NCBI RefSeq assembly: GCF_030704535.1
Contig: NC_081812.1
Coordinates: 20,807,501 to 20,871,500, forward strand
Direction of reading: 5' to 3'
DNA length: 64,000 nt
Source: Vitis vinifera
Taxonomy: Eukaryota > Streptophyta > Magnoliopsida > Vitales > Vitaceae
The notes under the pieces are model-generated. The model made no database searches, had not been told where the DNA came from, and saw nothing but the letters and a program-made list of their open reading frames with translations. Position numbers and translations under genes: made by a program. Below, piece after piece: positions 12,836-23,581 of the stretch; position 1 is the stretch's first letter; each line of letters begins with the position of its first letter.

Positions 12836-14209
12836 GTCTCTTTTGGGTTTGGTAATCGGGAACCATTTATTCGCAGCGCTACAAACGGCGAAATTCCAAA
12901 TGGTGAGCATCTAATTGATATTGATACTCAAGTTTGGAATGATGCCGATAAAGCGTCAAATGCAAGAGAAAGGACTCCACGTATACCAAAGATTCCGATC
13001 GCTTTGAGAAATAGTCAAAATCAAAAGTTGCCTCAGTGGTTTAAACCAAGCGTGATTTCAATTGGTCCCTATTACTATGGTCAAAAGGATTACCAGGAAG
13101 CACAAAAGCTCAAGTTTGGGCATGCTATGAAGTTCATTGAGGAAAGTAAGCAGAAGAAAGATGATTTGTACCTCAGAATAAAAAATGAGACACCGGAACT
13201 GCTGAAGCGCTACCATAATGATCAGACAATATCGGACAGTAGCGCCCAGAAACTGGCGACGATTTTCTTGCTGGACGGGTGTTTTTTACTACATTTCATC
13301 AACTACAGCAGCGAGGAGAATGGGTCCAAACTTTTGGGTTTTACAAATCATGAAATGACTCATATAAAACAGGACTTGTTCTTGCTGGAGAACCAACTTC
13401 CCTATGAAGTCCTCGAGCTGCTGTTAAAGGACGCAGAAAATTCAATTCCGATGAAAGGAAAGATAAACAATTTCGTTGCATCTCATGTCCCCTTTCCTCG
13501 AGGAATACGGGTAACAGAAGTGAATCTTCCACCTTTCCATCTGCTCCACTATTTGCAATTTATCATTTTAGACAAACCGGGAACAAGTAGCCCAACACAC
13601 AAACAGGACGAAGAAGACAAAGGACGTGGGAGGGGGAGACTCGAAGGGGGCTCATGTAAAAACGTCCAGGAGCTTAGGAAAGTGGGCATCCATTTTATGC
13701 CCAGTCCCACGAGTTATTTGACAGACATTTCTTTCAAGCCTCACTTTGGCACCACCGGATGCCTCAAGCTTCCTACCTTTTCCATGAACACCTCCACTAT
13801 GATAATTTTCTTAAACTTGATAGCCTTCGAATCCTCAGATACCGCCAGCAACCTTGGTGTAATCTCTTACCTATGCTTCCTGGATTCACTCATTGATCGT
13901 TGGGACGGCGTGAAGGAGCTTCAGGCAGCGGGAATAATCCGTAACTTTGTTGGTGAACAAAGAGACGTGGCCCAATTTTTCAACAACGTATGCAGCAAAT
14001 TGGTACCAAATCCTTCTGCTTATAAAGATGTAAAAGAACAGATTCAAAATCATGTTGACAGGCACCAGAATTGCAGATTGCGCAAGTGGTATATTCAGTG
14101 CATGCAAAAATATTTCAGTAGCCCCTGGAGTTTCATAGCTTTGATTGCTGCAGTTATAGGACTATTGCTTACTGGCATTCAGGCTTACACTTCACTCTTC
14201 TCCGGCTAG
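12836..14209 (+). CDS. DUF247 (UPF0481-type) membrane-anchored protein, 5' end unresolved
   Basis: The frame encodes a DUF247 protein of about 400-450 residues, the usual family size. Family hallmarks are visible: SVISIGPYYYG near the start, the central FLLENQLPYEVLELLL block, and a C-terminal FSSPWSFIALIAAVIGLLL membrane segment followed by a short tail. The biochemical role of DUF247 proteins is not established in general; some members take part in grass self-incompatibility. The frame is open back to a stop at 12833-12835 but has no ATG before 13127, and starting there would lose the conserved SIGP block. Either a small upstream exon exists (a possible acceptor is TTATTCGCAG, ending at 12876) or the gene has lost its start. 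A degenerate second copy lies at 21957-22789, so the family was duplicated locally. Confidence 0.8.
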   Translation, partial: VSFGFGNREPFIRSATNGEIPNGEHLIDIDTQVWNDADKASNARERTPRIPKIPIALRNSQNQKLPQWFKPSVISIGPYYYGQKDYQEAQKLKFGHAMKFIEESKQKKDDLYLRIKNETPELLKRYHNDQTISDSSAQKLATIFLLDGCFLLHFINYSSEENGSKLLGFTNHEMTHIKQDLFLLENQLPYEVLELLLKDAENSIPMKGKINNFVASHVPFPRGIRVTEVNLPPFHLLHYLQFIILDKPGTSSPTHKQDEEDKGRGRGRLEGGSCKNVQELRKVGIHFMPSPTSYLTDISFKPHFGTTGCLKLPTFSMNTSTMIIFLNLIAFESSDTASNLGVISYLCFLDSLIDRWDGVKELQAAGIIRNFVGEQRDVAQFFNNVCSKLVPNPSAYKDVKEQIQNHVDRHQNCRLRKWYIQCMQKYFSSPWSFIALIAAVIGLLLTGIQAYTSLFSG

Positions 14210-14514
14210 TCCACAACTGATGCAATATGTAAATATTAATTCCGGGTATCCTATTACTCCCAACTCCCACTTTTTTTCTTGTCTATAGACATGCACTACT
14301 CAAAATTGATTGCTTTTCTTTCCGCTTTCTACCCAGCCCAAACACACCTGTTGATGCAAAGGGCCTATCTGAAGAGTTGGATCTGACAGGCGTCATCTCC
14401 TGCACTACTCATATTCATGCATGCCAGTCTGTCATGCCTAGCTACTTATCTTATTTAATTTGGAGTGTTTTATATTATTGTGTGAATAAAAAATAAAAAA
14501 ATAAAAAAAAAAAC
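14210..14514. other. 3' flank of the DUF247 gene
   Basis: Non-coding sequence between the DUF247 stop codon and the LTR-like element, ending in an A-rich stretch that hosts the insertion. No separate feature is visible. Confidence 0.5.
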
Positions 14515-15954
14515 TGTGGACCCCACATTTCAGCTCATGCGTTTCCCACTCGATGGTGAGCTCGATTTTGATTTGAAAAATTGATTTGTTGGTTAAAAAT
14601 AACTTGGAGTTGCCACTTATTTTTGTTTTATTTTAAAAAGGTAAACAAAATAAGAAAGAAAACACTAAGTGTGACTCCTTATTTTGAAAAAGGTGGTCTG
14701 CGAAAACCCAGATCGGGTTCGGGGGTCAAGTTACTTATCAGGAAGGTACGGTAAAAACTGTAGCACCCTTCTAAATCCCTAAAAATAGGTCTCTACTAAT
14801 AAAATGGAGCAATCATGACAATTAATTAATCGAGCATGGATACCAGATAAATATTACTCAAAACAAAATAATTGAATGAATAGGAGGGGCAAAGAATGTA
14901 CCTGAGTGATGAACCGGTTTACTTAAATGAAAGCGAATGTTAGCAATTACACACAGAATAATCACATGCATGTCATAGAGTGGAATAAATCAATCGCGCG
15001 TGACAAACAAATCAATAAATAAATCAATCAATCATAAAATCGCGTATGTGGGGCCCCCACCAAAGCCCAATTGATTTTGCATGAATTAATATCACAAATT
15101 CCATTATTTTGGAATTATGAAAATAGCATTTATGCTTATATAAAATCAAGAGAAACAAAAAATTATTTGAAACTCAAAGAGAATTAATTAAAACTATTAG
15201 AGAGAAAATTGGATTTTTGAAATTTATTTGAAAATTGGAGTATTGGGAATTAAATTTAAGAGTTGGAATTTTAGGAATTAAATTAGAAGGAAATTAGAAT
15301 TTTGGAAATTGGAAATTAAGTTCGGAAATTGGAATTTTGAAAAATTGTTTAAGAAATGGAATTTTAAAGTAAATAAATAAATAGAATAATGATAAGGATG
15401 AAAAATAATAACGATTAAATAAATGAACATGAATATTGAAAATTTTTTAAATTGAAAATTAAATTTGGGAATTGAAAATTTTTGGATTTTTAAAATAAAT
15501 AAATAAAGTAATAATGATTAAATAAATTAATGTGAATATTTGAATTTTTGGAATCGAGAATTTAATTTGGAAGCCGGAAATTTTAAAGAATTGTTTAAAA
15601 TGGAATTTTAAAATAAATGAATGAAATATTAGTAATTAAATAAATCAAAGTGAGTATGAGAATTTTCGGAAATTGGAATTTGGTTTAAAAATCGAAATTT
15701 TGAGAAATTATTTAAAGGTCGAGTTTAAAAAAAAATAAATAAACAAATAAGTAAATAAATTAAAATGATGATGATTAAATAAATTGATGTGAGAATTAAA
15801 ATTTCGGAAATTGGGATTTAATTTAGAAATCGGAATTTTGAGATTATTTGAAGATTGTATATATTGTAAGTAGAGTTGGGAAGTTGGAATTTAGAAAATT
15901 TATTGAGGAATTAGTGCCCTTTTATAAAATAAAATAAAAAGTAAATTATGTAAA

Positions 15955-16310
15955 TTGAAAACAAGCAAGTGGACTAACTTGAAGTGGGTATGGACTTGAA
16001 ATGGGCATGGCCCAACCTAAGGTGGGTAAATAAACATGAGGCTTTTCATCATCTTGTTTGGACTTGGGCTTCACTTCAAGCCCATATCTTCAACTGAAAA
16101 CAAACAAATGGGCATGGCCCAACTTAAGATGGGAAAAACAAAACAAGGGGCCTTTCATCAACACAAACGGGCTTGGGCTCCAACTTAAGCCCACATTTCC
16201 GACTGAAAACAAACAAATGGGCATGGACCAACTTAAGATGGGAAAACAAAACAAGGGGCATTTCATCAACACAAACGGGCTTGGGCTCCAACTTAAGCCC
16301 ATAAGTCAAA
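15955..16310. repeat. 110-bp tandem units
   Basis: Two good copies and one poorer copy of a unit containing ACAAACAAATGGGCATGG, CAACTTAAGATGGGAAAA, TTTCATCAACACAAACGGGC and CTCCAACTTAAGCCCA. They lie inside the LTR-like element. Short overlapping frames here follow the repeat and are not genes. Confidence 0.75.
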
Positions 16311-17359
16311 ACCTTGGGAGCCCACCAACAAGACCCACTGCCCAGAATATTAGCCATGAAGATCAAAGAAGTTTCACCCTTTTTTTAAAAAAACTCTAGG
16401 TTGAGGCTAAACCTATTCGTATCCTTCCAAGAAGGCCATGCATGCGTCCAAACGGTCATGCATATGGGTCGTATGTTCAAGAGACAGGGTAAGAAAGAGA
16501 TTCATGGGGAGAGGAACCGTGGTATGAGTGGGAGAAGTGGAGTGAGGAATGGGTACGCATGGGGAATATGTGGTGTAGAGAGAGAAAACGGAGTGGATAA
16601 AAGAAATGGGTAAGCATAGGTGTTGATATGGCTATGGTGGTGTAATTCATGGGGCATGAAGGTAAAGATTATGGGATGGGTGCGATGGGTTGTAGAGAGA
16701 GAAAAGGTGGTGATGGGTATATGATGGTTTAGAGAGAGAGCATGGGTATAGGAGGGGTGGACTAGTTCGCATGGTTCTCCATGCGCATGAGTGGGTGATT
16801 TGGAGAGCCTTTGGGTAGCCATGCGCGGTGCAAGAGGTGGGCTATGGGTTGATGGAATGAGCAAGATGGCTTAGGCCATTGACAATGAATCGTGGAAAGA
16901 AGGAAATAGGTTTGATGGTGGGATTAGAAAATGGGTATGAAGGATGCATGAAGATGCGGACACGCAGTGGATGAATTGAGTGGGGAGCGTTTTATCAAAT
17001 ATGACGAACTCATTTCATTAATTTATCCATGAGTTTAACCAATCAGTGGGTTAACATGGAAAAATACTTACCAGAATATAGTATAAAATTAACTAGGGGT
17101 CTCCAAAAAGCTCGCGGCCCGCTTTAGGCCCGGCCCGTAGGCCCGCTCGTTTAAAAAAAAAAACTACAAAAATAAAAAGTATTAAAAAAAATATTCATTT
17201 CAAAATTTTATTCATTGAATGTATAATTACATTTAAAAATGTGGGAAAATTTTACATCACTACAAAATAAATACATCCCAACTAGGTTGGCACCTATTTA
17301 TTTGTCAATCATTTGTATTTTTCAACCACAAAAAATAAAAATAAAAATATAATATACAT

Positions 17360-19372
17360 TTAGTCATTATTTTCTGGCGGTGATGGCGAACTATCATGCA
17401 TCCATGAAGATCTTGATAGTTTTAAAGATTCCATATCGACAAGCATCTCTGTTTCTCGAATGGAATCGTACATCCTTTTTTCTGCAATTTCCCAATCTTT
17501 TACACATATCCCTGCTTCAATAACGTCTGGCGCTAAGTTGCATCGTTTTTTACTAATAACTCTTCCACCTGCACTAAAATCAGCTTCTGATGCAACTGTA
17601 CTCACAGGAACTGTTAGTACATCACGAGCAATTATAGAAAGCACAGGATATTTGTGTTGATGTGATTTCCACCATATTAAAATATCAAAATCTTCTTGAT
17701 CTTCAAATGGAATTATATCAGTATTAAGATATTTATCTAAATCAGATGTATTATTTGGAGAACTATTTGTTGTCTTTTTTCGACTTTTCAACATTTCTAG
17801 AGCTCCTTTATAAAAAGATGAGGAGTTTGTAGATGTAGGTGGTAATTTATTAGTATTAATATCATTACCATATTTTTCTTTATAATAGTTATATAAATTA
17901 TGTAATAATGAATTTATTTCATTTTTAATTTCTTCAATTTTTATTTGGTCATTAAAATAAATAATTGTTAACCATTCATCCAAAGCTTCAAATTTCAATC
18001 TAGGGTCCACAATTAAAGCAATATAAAAAATTAAAGGTATTTCCCCCCAATATTTTCTAAATTTTTCTATCATTGCAAATATTGTATCATTAAATATTTC
18101 AAAACTTAAATATTTTTGAAGTACAATAAAAATATTAGTTATTTGCATAATAACTCGATTTGAAATTGGATAATATACACCACAAAAAATGTTTGTTGAA
18201 GTATCAAAAATTTCAAAAAGATCTCTTAAAAGATCTGCAACATGCCAATCATAATCACTTAATGCATAAATATCTGCGTCACAATCATTGTCAAGTAATT
18301 GTATTTCATATAATTCGACTACTTTTCTATATTTTGTAATATTTTGTAAAAGTTTATATGTGGAATTCCATCTAATGGCCATATCCAAATTTATATTTTT
18401 TCTTTTCATATTTAACATTTTGCAACAATAAAAAAATAATTCATGTTTTGCTTGAGAACTATTAATACTATATGCAATGCCTCTAATTTTTTCCAATGTA
18501 TCATCAACATTTTTTAATCCATCCTTTACAATTAAATTTAAAATATGTGCACAACAACGCACATGAAATATTTTAGCATGATCATCTTTTACTTGCCAAT
18601 ATAGTTTTAGTCTATTTATTGCTGCATCATTATTAGCAGCATTATCTAATGTTACTGTCAATATTTTATCACGAAGGCCTAAATTTATAATTTCTTCATT
18701 TATTAAAGCTGCTATATTTTTACCACTATGTGGAGCATTTATTAATTTAAATGAAATTATTCTTTTATTTAATTTCCATTCATTATCAATGTAATGAGCA
18801 GTTATACATAAAAAACCAGTGTGAGTTAAAGATGTCCAAATATCAGATGTTAAACAAATATTTCCTTCAAAATTTGCAAAAAAAATTTTTAAAATTTCTT
18901 TTTGTGTATAAAATTTTTTCATAATATCTCTTTTAACTGTATTTCCAGACCAACCTTTAAATTGAGGATTAATACCTCGTTGAATTGTTCCTACAAAATC
19001 ATGAGTTTCCATCATGTTGAAAGGTTGTTCTGCTCTTATTATATAATCAATCATTTCTTCACGACAGTTAGATTCATCATAAGAAAATGTTTTTAAATTT
19101 CCACTTTCATTTTTACCTAATTGCATATAATTTCTAATATCTACATTATTTTTAGTTTTACAATTTTCGTGATGTCTTTTTAAATGACTTGTGCCTGCAT
19201 TTGAGCCACCAGTAAGAAATTTATTACAAATTTTACATTTTGCTTTTATTTCTTTTTTATTATTTTCTAAAATTATTTCTACTCTATCAAAAAAATTCCA
19301 TATATTTGAAGTAAATTTTTTATTTGATGATATTTCATCACATGGACTAGATGAAGAAGCACTTGTTGTCAT
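17360..19372 (-). CDS. hAT transposase (BED zinc finger, RICESLEEPER-like)
   Basis: The 670-residue protein starts at an ATG about 0.78 kb inside the right end of the element and has no internal stop. Visible parts, in order: an N-terminal BED-type zinc finger at about residues 24-71 (C46, C49, H63, H67 or H68, C71); the hAT core with TSDIWTS, LDNAANND, RCCAHILNLIV and RWNSTYKLL; and the C-terminal dimerisation region with LTVPVSTVASEADFSAGGR followed by RCNLAPDVIEAGICVKDW. Such enzymes cut and rejoin the element at its terminal repeats, using the zinc finger to bind subterminal motifs. The length fits autonomous plant hAT transposases. It could also be transcriptionally silent; sequence alone cannot decide that. 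Confidence 0.93.
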   Translation of the reverse strand: MTTSASSSSPCDEISSNKKFTSNIWNFFDRVEIILENNKKEIKAKCKICNKFLTGGSNAGTSHLKRHHENCKTKNNVDIRNYMQLGKNESGNLKTFSYDESNCREEMIDYIIRAEQPFNMMETHDFVGTIQRGINPQFKGWSGNTVKRDIMKKFYTQKEILKIFFANFEGNICLTSDIWTSLTHTGFLCITAHYIDNEWKLNKRIISFKLINAPHSGKNIAALINEEIINLGLRDKILTVTLDNAANNDAAINRLKLYWQVKDDHAKIFHVRCCAHILNLIVKDGLKNVDDTLEKIRGIAYSINSSQAKHELFFYCCKMLNMKRKNINLDMAIRWNSTYKLLQNITKYRKVVELYEIQLLDNDCDADIYALSDYDWHVADLLRDLFEIFDTSTNIFCGVYYPISNRVIMQITNIFIVLQKYLSFEIFNDTIFAMIEKFRKYWGEIPLIFYIALIVDPRLKFEALDEWLTIIYFNDQIKIEEIKNEINSLLHNLYNYYKEKYGNDINTNKLPPTSTNSSSFYKGALEMLKSRKKTTNSSPNNTSDLDKYLNTDIIPFEDQEDFDILIWWKSHQHKYPVLSIIARDVLTVPVSTVASEADFSAGGRVISKKRCNLAPDVIEAGICVKDWEIAEKRMYDSIRETEMLVDMESLKLSRSSWMHDSSPSPPENND

Positions 19373-19662
19373 ATTATAATTATTGATAAAATATTATGCC
19401 AAAAATAATAAAGTAATAAATATAAAAAAAATGTAACAAAAAAATAAAGTAGTAGGGGTGAAGTATGTTACTCAATTAGAGAACCGATGCAGAAATTCCT
19501 AGCAAATTTGAACTCTTGGAGCCACCAATGCTTGTTTTGCACCACCAACAATATTGTATAATTTGAGGGAAAAATAAAAAAAATTGAAATATTGTAGAAT
19601 GTGAGAGAAATAGAGAGAATTTGATGAAAAAATGAAAAGGGAGAAGATGTATTTATAGGAAG

Positions 19663-19693
<31 letters not shown>

Positions 19694-19859
19694 TTGGCCA
19701 TGTGACCGTTGCCCAACGGTCACATGGCAGCTAGGAGCATGAGTTGGACTGTTGGAGCTCCAACGGTCACATGACCGTTGGAGCCTTTAATTTTTTTTAA
19801 AAAAATAATATACTTTATGTTATATATATATAACTAACTCTAACATTTAACACAAAAGT

Positions 19860-19930
19860 AATGTGGCTCAGTTGGTTAGAGCCTTTACTTTGAACCATGA
19901 GGGGAGGGGTTCGAATCCCCTCCTCTCCAT
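19860..19930 (+). other. tRNA-like segment inside the hAT element
   Basis: A D-arm-like box A (TGGCTCAGTTGGTTAGAGC, stem GCTC/GAGC intact) is followed at tRNA spacing by a T-arm with box B, GGGGTTCGAATCCCC. The segment ends CCTCTCCA, as a tRNA acceptor 3' strand would. The 5' acceptor strand and the anticodon stem do not pair, so a functional tRNA is unlikely. It may be a SINE head or a captured tRNA relic that keeps RNA polymerase III-type internal promoter boxes. The GC-rich T-arm extends into a longer hairpin (GAGGGGAGGGG against CCCCTCCTCTC). Confidence 0.6.
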
Positions 19931-20053
19931 TCATTTCTAAAGCCTTTTGGCTTATTTAAAAAAGCCCGGCCCGCCCGCAGCCCAGCCCGCCCAGCCCGCG
20001 GGCTCATAGGCCGGGCCGCGGGCCGAAGATTTTTCCCTGGCCCGGCCCGGCCC

Positions 20054-20077
20054 GGCCCGTTGACCAGTCAACGGGCC
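20054..20077. repeat. Perfect 11-bp stem palindrome in hAT subterminal DNA
   Basis: GGCCCGTTGAC, then CA, then GTCAACGGGCC. It sits among tandem GGCCCGGCCCG motifs, roughly 75 bases from the element's right end. Subterminal hairpins and repeats of this kind are typical transposase-binding regions. Confidence 0.8.
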
Positions 20078-20635
20078 CATAGGCCCGGCCCGAGCTGGGC
20101 CGCGGGCCTCCTATTTACGGCCCGGCCCGGCCCGCCCGTTGGAGACCCCTGAAATTAACTCAAGGTCTTCAAATATGAAACAATAACCACCAAATGAAGC
20201 AACCCAGCAAACGGAGTAGAAATCATAGAGAATGAAACATGAGAGATATGAAAAAAATAAAATATACAGGGAAAAACGTAGTAGCCAAACCTGAAAGTCT
20301 GCTCCCCTGCTTTAGCTTCCTCCCTAGCTTGCTTTCAAGCTCCAGCATACACCCTGTTTTTGCTCCTCTTCCCCCCAGCCTGAAGAAAAGCCCCAGATAT
20401 CTCCTTTTCTTTTCCTCTGTTTGCGTCTTCCTCAGCAAGCCATCCTCGGCTCCACTGCTCCTCTCGTCAGCAAGGATGGAGTCTCTGACCATCAGCATGG
20501 CCTGTGGCATGCCCATGCAGCTGATTTCCCGGGCGTAGGGAAAAGGGGGCCCCCACTTATCCCCGGTGCTGCTCGGCTCCTCTAATGCTATATAAAAAAA
20601 ACTAAGATCCCTTGGCTCCCCGAATGGGGTCTACA

Positions 20636-21956
20636 AAACCCTTTATATGGAATCCAAAATTTGAATAAGTATATAAATTCAATTCAAAGAGAGAAAATAT
20701 TAGGTAAGTAAATGAAAAATGAATTTCAATATTACATTTAAGAGCTGGTTTGAAGTGATTTTTAGTAAAATATTTTCAATTTGCAATGTTTTTAAAATTA
20801 ACTTATGAAAGAATCACAATCTAAATAATTAATTAAGAATCACTTTAAATGGTTTTTTCGAATTTTAAAAATGATTTTTAAAAATTTATCAAAAGTGGAA
20901 TCGTTTTTCTCTCCAAATCATTTTGATATCCCTCTTATTTTTCCTCAATATTTCCATGAGATCATTACATGTGGAATTAAGGCCTTCCATAGTTGTTGGC
21001 AACCACCGGTTGAGTCCCACTTGTAGTGGAAGCCCAAAAGCACTTCAACAGCCACCAAAGACCAATCCAATACCAAAGCTTGGCAACGGTTGGTGTTGCA
21101 AGGTTAATAGTTAGGCCATTGCAGCCGTGTGTTGTTATCTTTGTATATTAATGTTGTAAAATTAAATATATGGCAAGATTAATGTTTTTTTCCAATTTTT
21201 TGTCTTATAAAACCTTTAAACAAATGCAAATATTTGCATACACGGTTAATTTTATTATAATAATTATGAAAATAATATAAATAACTAATATAATGAATTT
21301 AAAATAATAAAATGCAAAAACATGGAGATAAAATTTAATATTATTATTTTCTCTTCATACTTAAATATTATACATGATTTATTTAATAAAATTTAAAATA
21401 TTAATATATTCATTTTTATCTTTACAATTTAATTTGATATATATTATATTTAAATTTCTTATAATTATTTTTAATTTTATATAATATATAAATTAAATAA
21501 TTATGACACCATCCATTCAACCACCGATTTGATCAATTAATCATAAGTTGATAATTTTTCCTATTCAATGATCGATCCAATTATAAAAACATTATTTCTA
21601 TCGTTAAAGTCTATGTGTTTCTCTCATCAATTCTCACTATTACAGTCTCTAACGTTTGCTTATAAAAATTGGCTTGAAAATTGACTTAAAAATTTTTGTC
21701 TATAATGTTGGACCATCCTTAGAAAAATTGATGATCCTTTCACATTTAAGTTTGCATCTTATCTACTTATAGTGAATCACCAGCCAATGTCTTGTTACCA
21801 GATAGCAACAAATCTAGTATGACTAAGATCTTGCTACGAGGACATGAATTAATTGTATTATCATCAATTTTCTCCTTTTTATTTTTATTTTTGCTCGCTT
21901 AGACAAGATTGCAATCCAAATCTCAGAACTGAACGATTGCTACTTCAAGCTAACAG
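20636..21956. other. Gene-free DNA
   Basis: AT-rich intergenic sequence between the LTR-like element and the DUF247 pseudogene. Nothing coding is recognised. Confidence 0.5.
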
Positions 21957-22789
21957 AAAATGATGATGCTCGTGTTGAACCTCCACAGAATAATATCTAT
22001 AAAAACGTTGTTCTTGCTGGAGAATCAACTTCCATTTGGGGTTCTAGAGTTGGCCCTGGAATCATGGTTAAGGATGCAAATCAAGAATATTGAAATCAAC
22101 AATTGGTTGCGGGCCACCAGCTGTAGGACTAATTGGTCAAATCTAGCCCTCTCATCTCCTTGACCTCGTGCGAAGAAGACTCTTTGGCCAACCAAGAGAT
22201 TCCACAGCGGAACGTGGTCCGAAAGGCACCATTTGGAAACATATTGAAATTGAAAGGAGCTTACAGCAGCTGGGATCCGCTTTAAGCCTAGTAAGGGGGG
22301 GAGAGACATTTCTTTCTGTTCCTGCCTCTTCTTTGGACCCCTGAGACTTCCACGACTAACCATTGATCACTCAACTAAGTCAACTTTCTTGAACCTGATA
22401 GCATATGGAATGTGTTCAGACGAGCCCGACTGCTCAGAGCTCACCCCTTACATATGCTTCCTTATTCTCGATCCACTATAGATCATCCGGAGCCGAGGAG
22501 GACCAGCATACTCTGGAGCTTTCTAGGCACTGATGAAGAAGTAGCTCAAATTCTCAATGAGATAACTCATGACTTGGTACCAAATCATGATGCTTACAAA
22601 GATATAAAACAGAAAATTCAAAAGCAATATGGCAACATAGTGAGCACTTGGATGACTCAAGGGTTCCTGCACAACCATTTCAGTAGCCCCTGGACTTTCC
22701 TGGCATTCCTGGGTGCAGTTTTTGCATTCTTTTTCAGCGGGATTCAGGAGCACTACTTCACCATCTTCCCTCCTTTCAAGACACCATGA
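21957..22789 (+). pseudogene. Broken DUF247 copy
   Basis: Fragments in shifting frames match the DUF247 gene at 12836-14209 in the right order. First comes TLFLLENQLPFGVLELALES (about 22003-22062), then a block equivalent to GIHFMPS and the TFLNLIAYG stretch with in-frame stops (about 22250-22420). The last block is EVAQILNEITHDLVPNHDAYKD through FSSPWTFLAFLGAVFAFFFSG to the end. The N-terminal SIGP region is missing. Frameshifts, stops and the missing start mark it as dead. The last block is one open frame of 125 residues ending at 22789. Confidence 0.85.
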
Positions 22790-23581
22790 TGTGTTAAGAT
22801 TGCACAGGGGATTCCCAAATAAAGCTAGCTACCTGCTTAATTTGTGTACTGACTTTGTGAACAAGAGTGAAGTTGTGTGCTTAATGTATTAAGCTGCCAA
22901 TAACTGCAGGGAACTTAATTTAAGACAAGGCAACAGTTACTGATTGCTTTCACCAGTTTATTCTCGCAGAAGCAGTCTTTCAAGCTGAAGAAGCAGTTAC
23001 TTGCTAACAGTTTTCTTTTACTTGGGTTTCACTGATCTTATTTTGATGTCTTCCAAATTATCAATTATTCATGAAACCTGCAAGAAATCTACAGTCCCGA
23101 TTTCACAGATTTTAATCCCATTCCAACCTCCCTATTTCATTACCTCCAACACATGTCTTAGGCATGACCAGCTCCTGAGGCCTGGCTTAGGCGGCAGGGG
23201 GTTGGGATGGGATGGGGAAATTCAATTTGAATTCAATGTATAAAATAATCTATAATAACTTGTTTCAGGCATAACCACTGGAGGTTCCAGCAGTACAGCA
23301 GTCAGCATAAAATTTCAATTTATCAAATTAAATTGAGAAGAAACTTCCATTGATTGATCCTATTAACAACCAATGGACAGAGACATGGTACAGGTATAAG
23401 GATACACCAGCAAATAAAAGAAATGTTTAAAGCACTTCTCTCCCATAAAGAATCATCCTCACCTCAAGAATGCACATACAAGAATAAAATTGCATAATAG
23501 ATCACTGATAGTGTTTACACTAACACTTATGGGCAATGATGCATCATCACATTGAACAGTATACATATAAGTTCCATCATC
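22790..23581. other. Gene-free DNA, including the 3' end of LCYB
   Basis: No coding frame is visible. The right-hand part should hold the 3' untranslated region and polyadenylation signals of the minus-strand LCYB gene. Confidence 0.5.

Larger units (their letters stand above)
17094..20151 (-). mobile_element. Complete hAT-superfamily DNA transposon
   Basis: A 3,058-base element with terminal inverted repeats. The left end is TAGGGGTCTCCAA. The right end, reverse-complemented, is CAGGGGTCTCCAA. It is flanked by a perfect 8-bp target duplication, AAATTAAC (17086-17093 and 20152-20159). Both subterminal regions are rich in GGCCCGGCCCG motifs, and the right side carries far more of them. It encodes one uninterrupted transposase and inserted into the LTR-like element described above. 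The perfect duplication and open frame suggest recent movement. The first base of the left terminal repeat (T instead of C) is the only visible mismatch at the tips. Confidence 0.92.
14515..20635 (-). mobile_element. LTR-like repeat, copy 2 (solo LTR?), split by a hAT transposon
   Basis: In minus orientation the element starts TGTAGACCCC (20635 downward) and ends GGGGTCCACA (at 14515), so its tips are near-perfect short inverted repeats with the TG...CA ends of an LTR. AAAC flanks it on both sides, and the fifth base differs. Without the hAT insertion it is about 3.05 kb. Its 3' part matches copy 1 (1975-3534) and shares that copy's tandem-unit region. No gag or pol frame is visible, so it is a solo LTR or a non-coding derivative. 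A motif at 14606-14615 (TGGCAACTCC in minus orientation) corresponds to TGGCGACTCC in copy 1, which resembles a tRNA-Arg primer-binding site. That makes the true LTR/internal boundary uncertain. Confidence 0.6.

Noticed and set aside
16502-16864. 120-residue minus-strand frame rich in His, Pro and Ser
   Set aside because: It lies in purine-biased low-complexity DNA inside the LTR-like element; the composition alone explains the open frame.
19860-19930. Functional tRNA gene
   Set aside because: Box A and box B are good, but the acceptor and anticodon stems do not pair, so I list it only as tRNA-like.
20223-20538. Overlapping frames of about 98 residues on both strands
   Set aside because: This is the GC-richer start of the LTR-like element; neither frame resembles a protein family.
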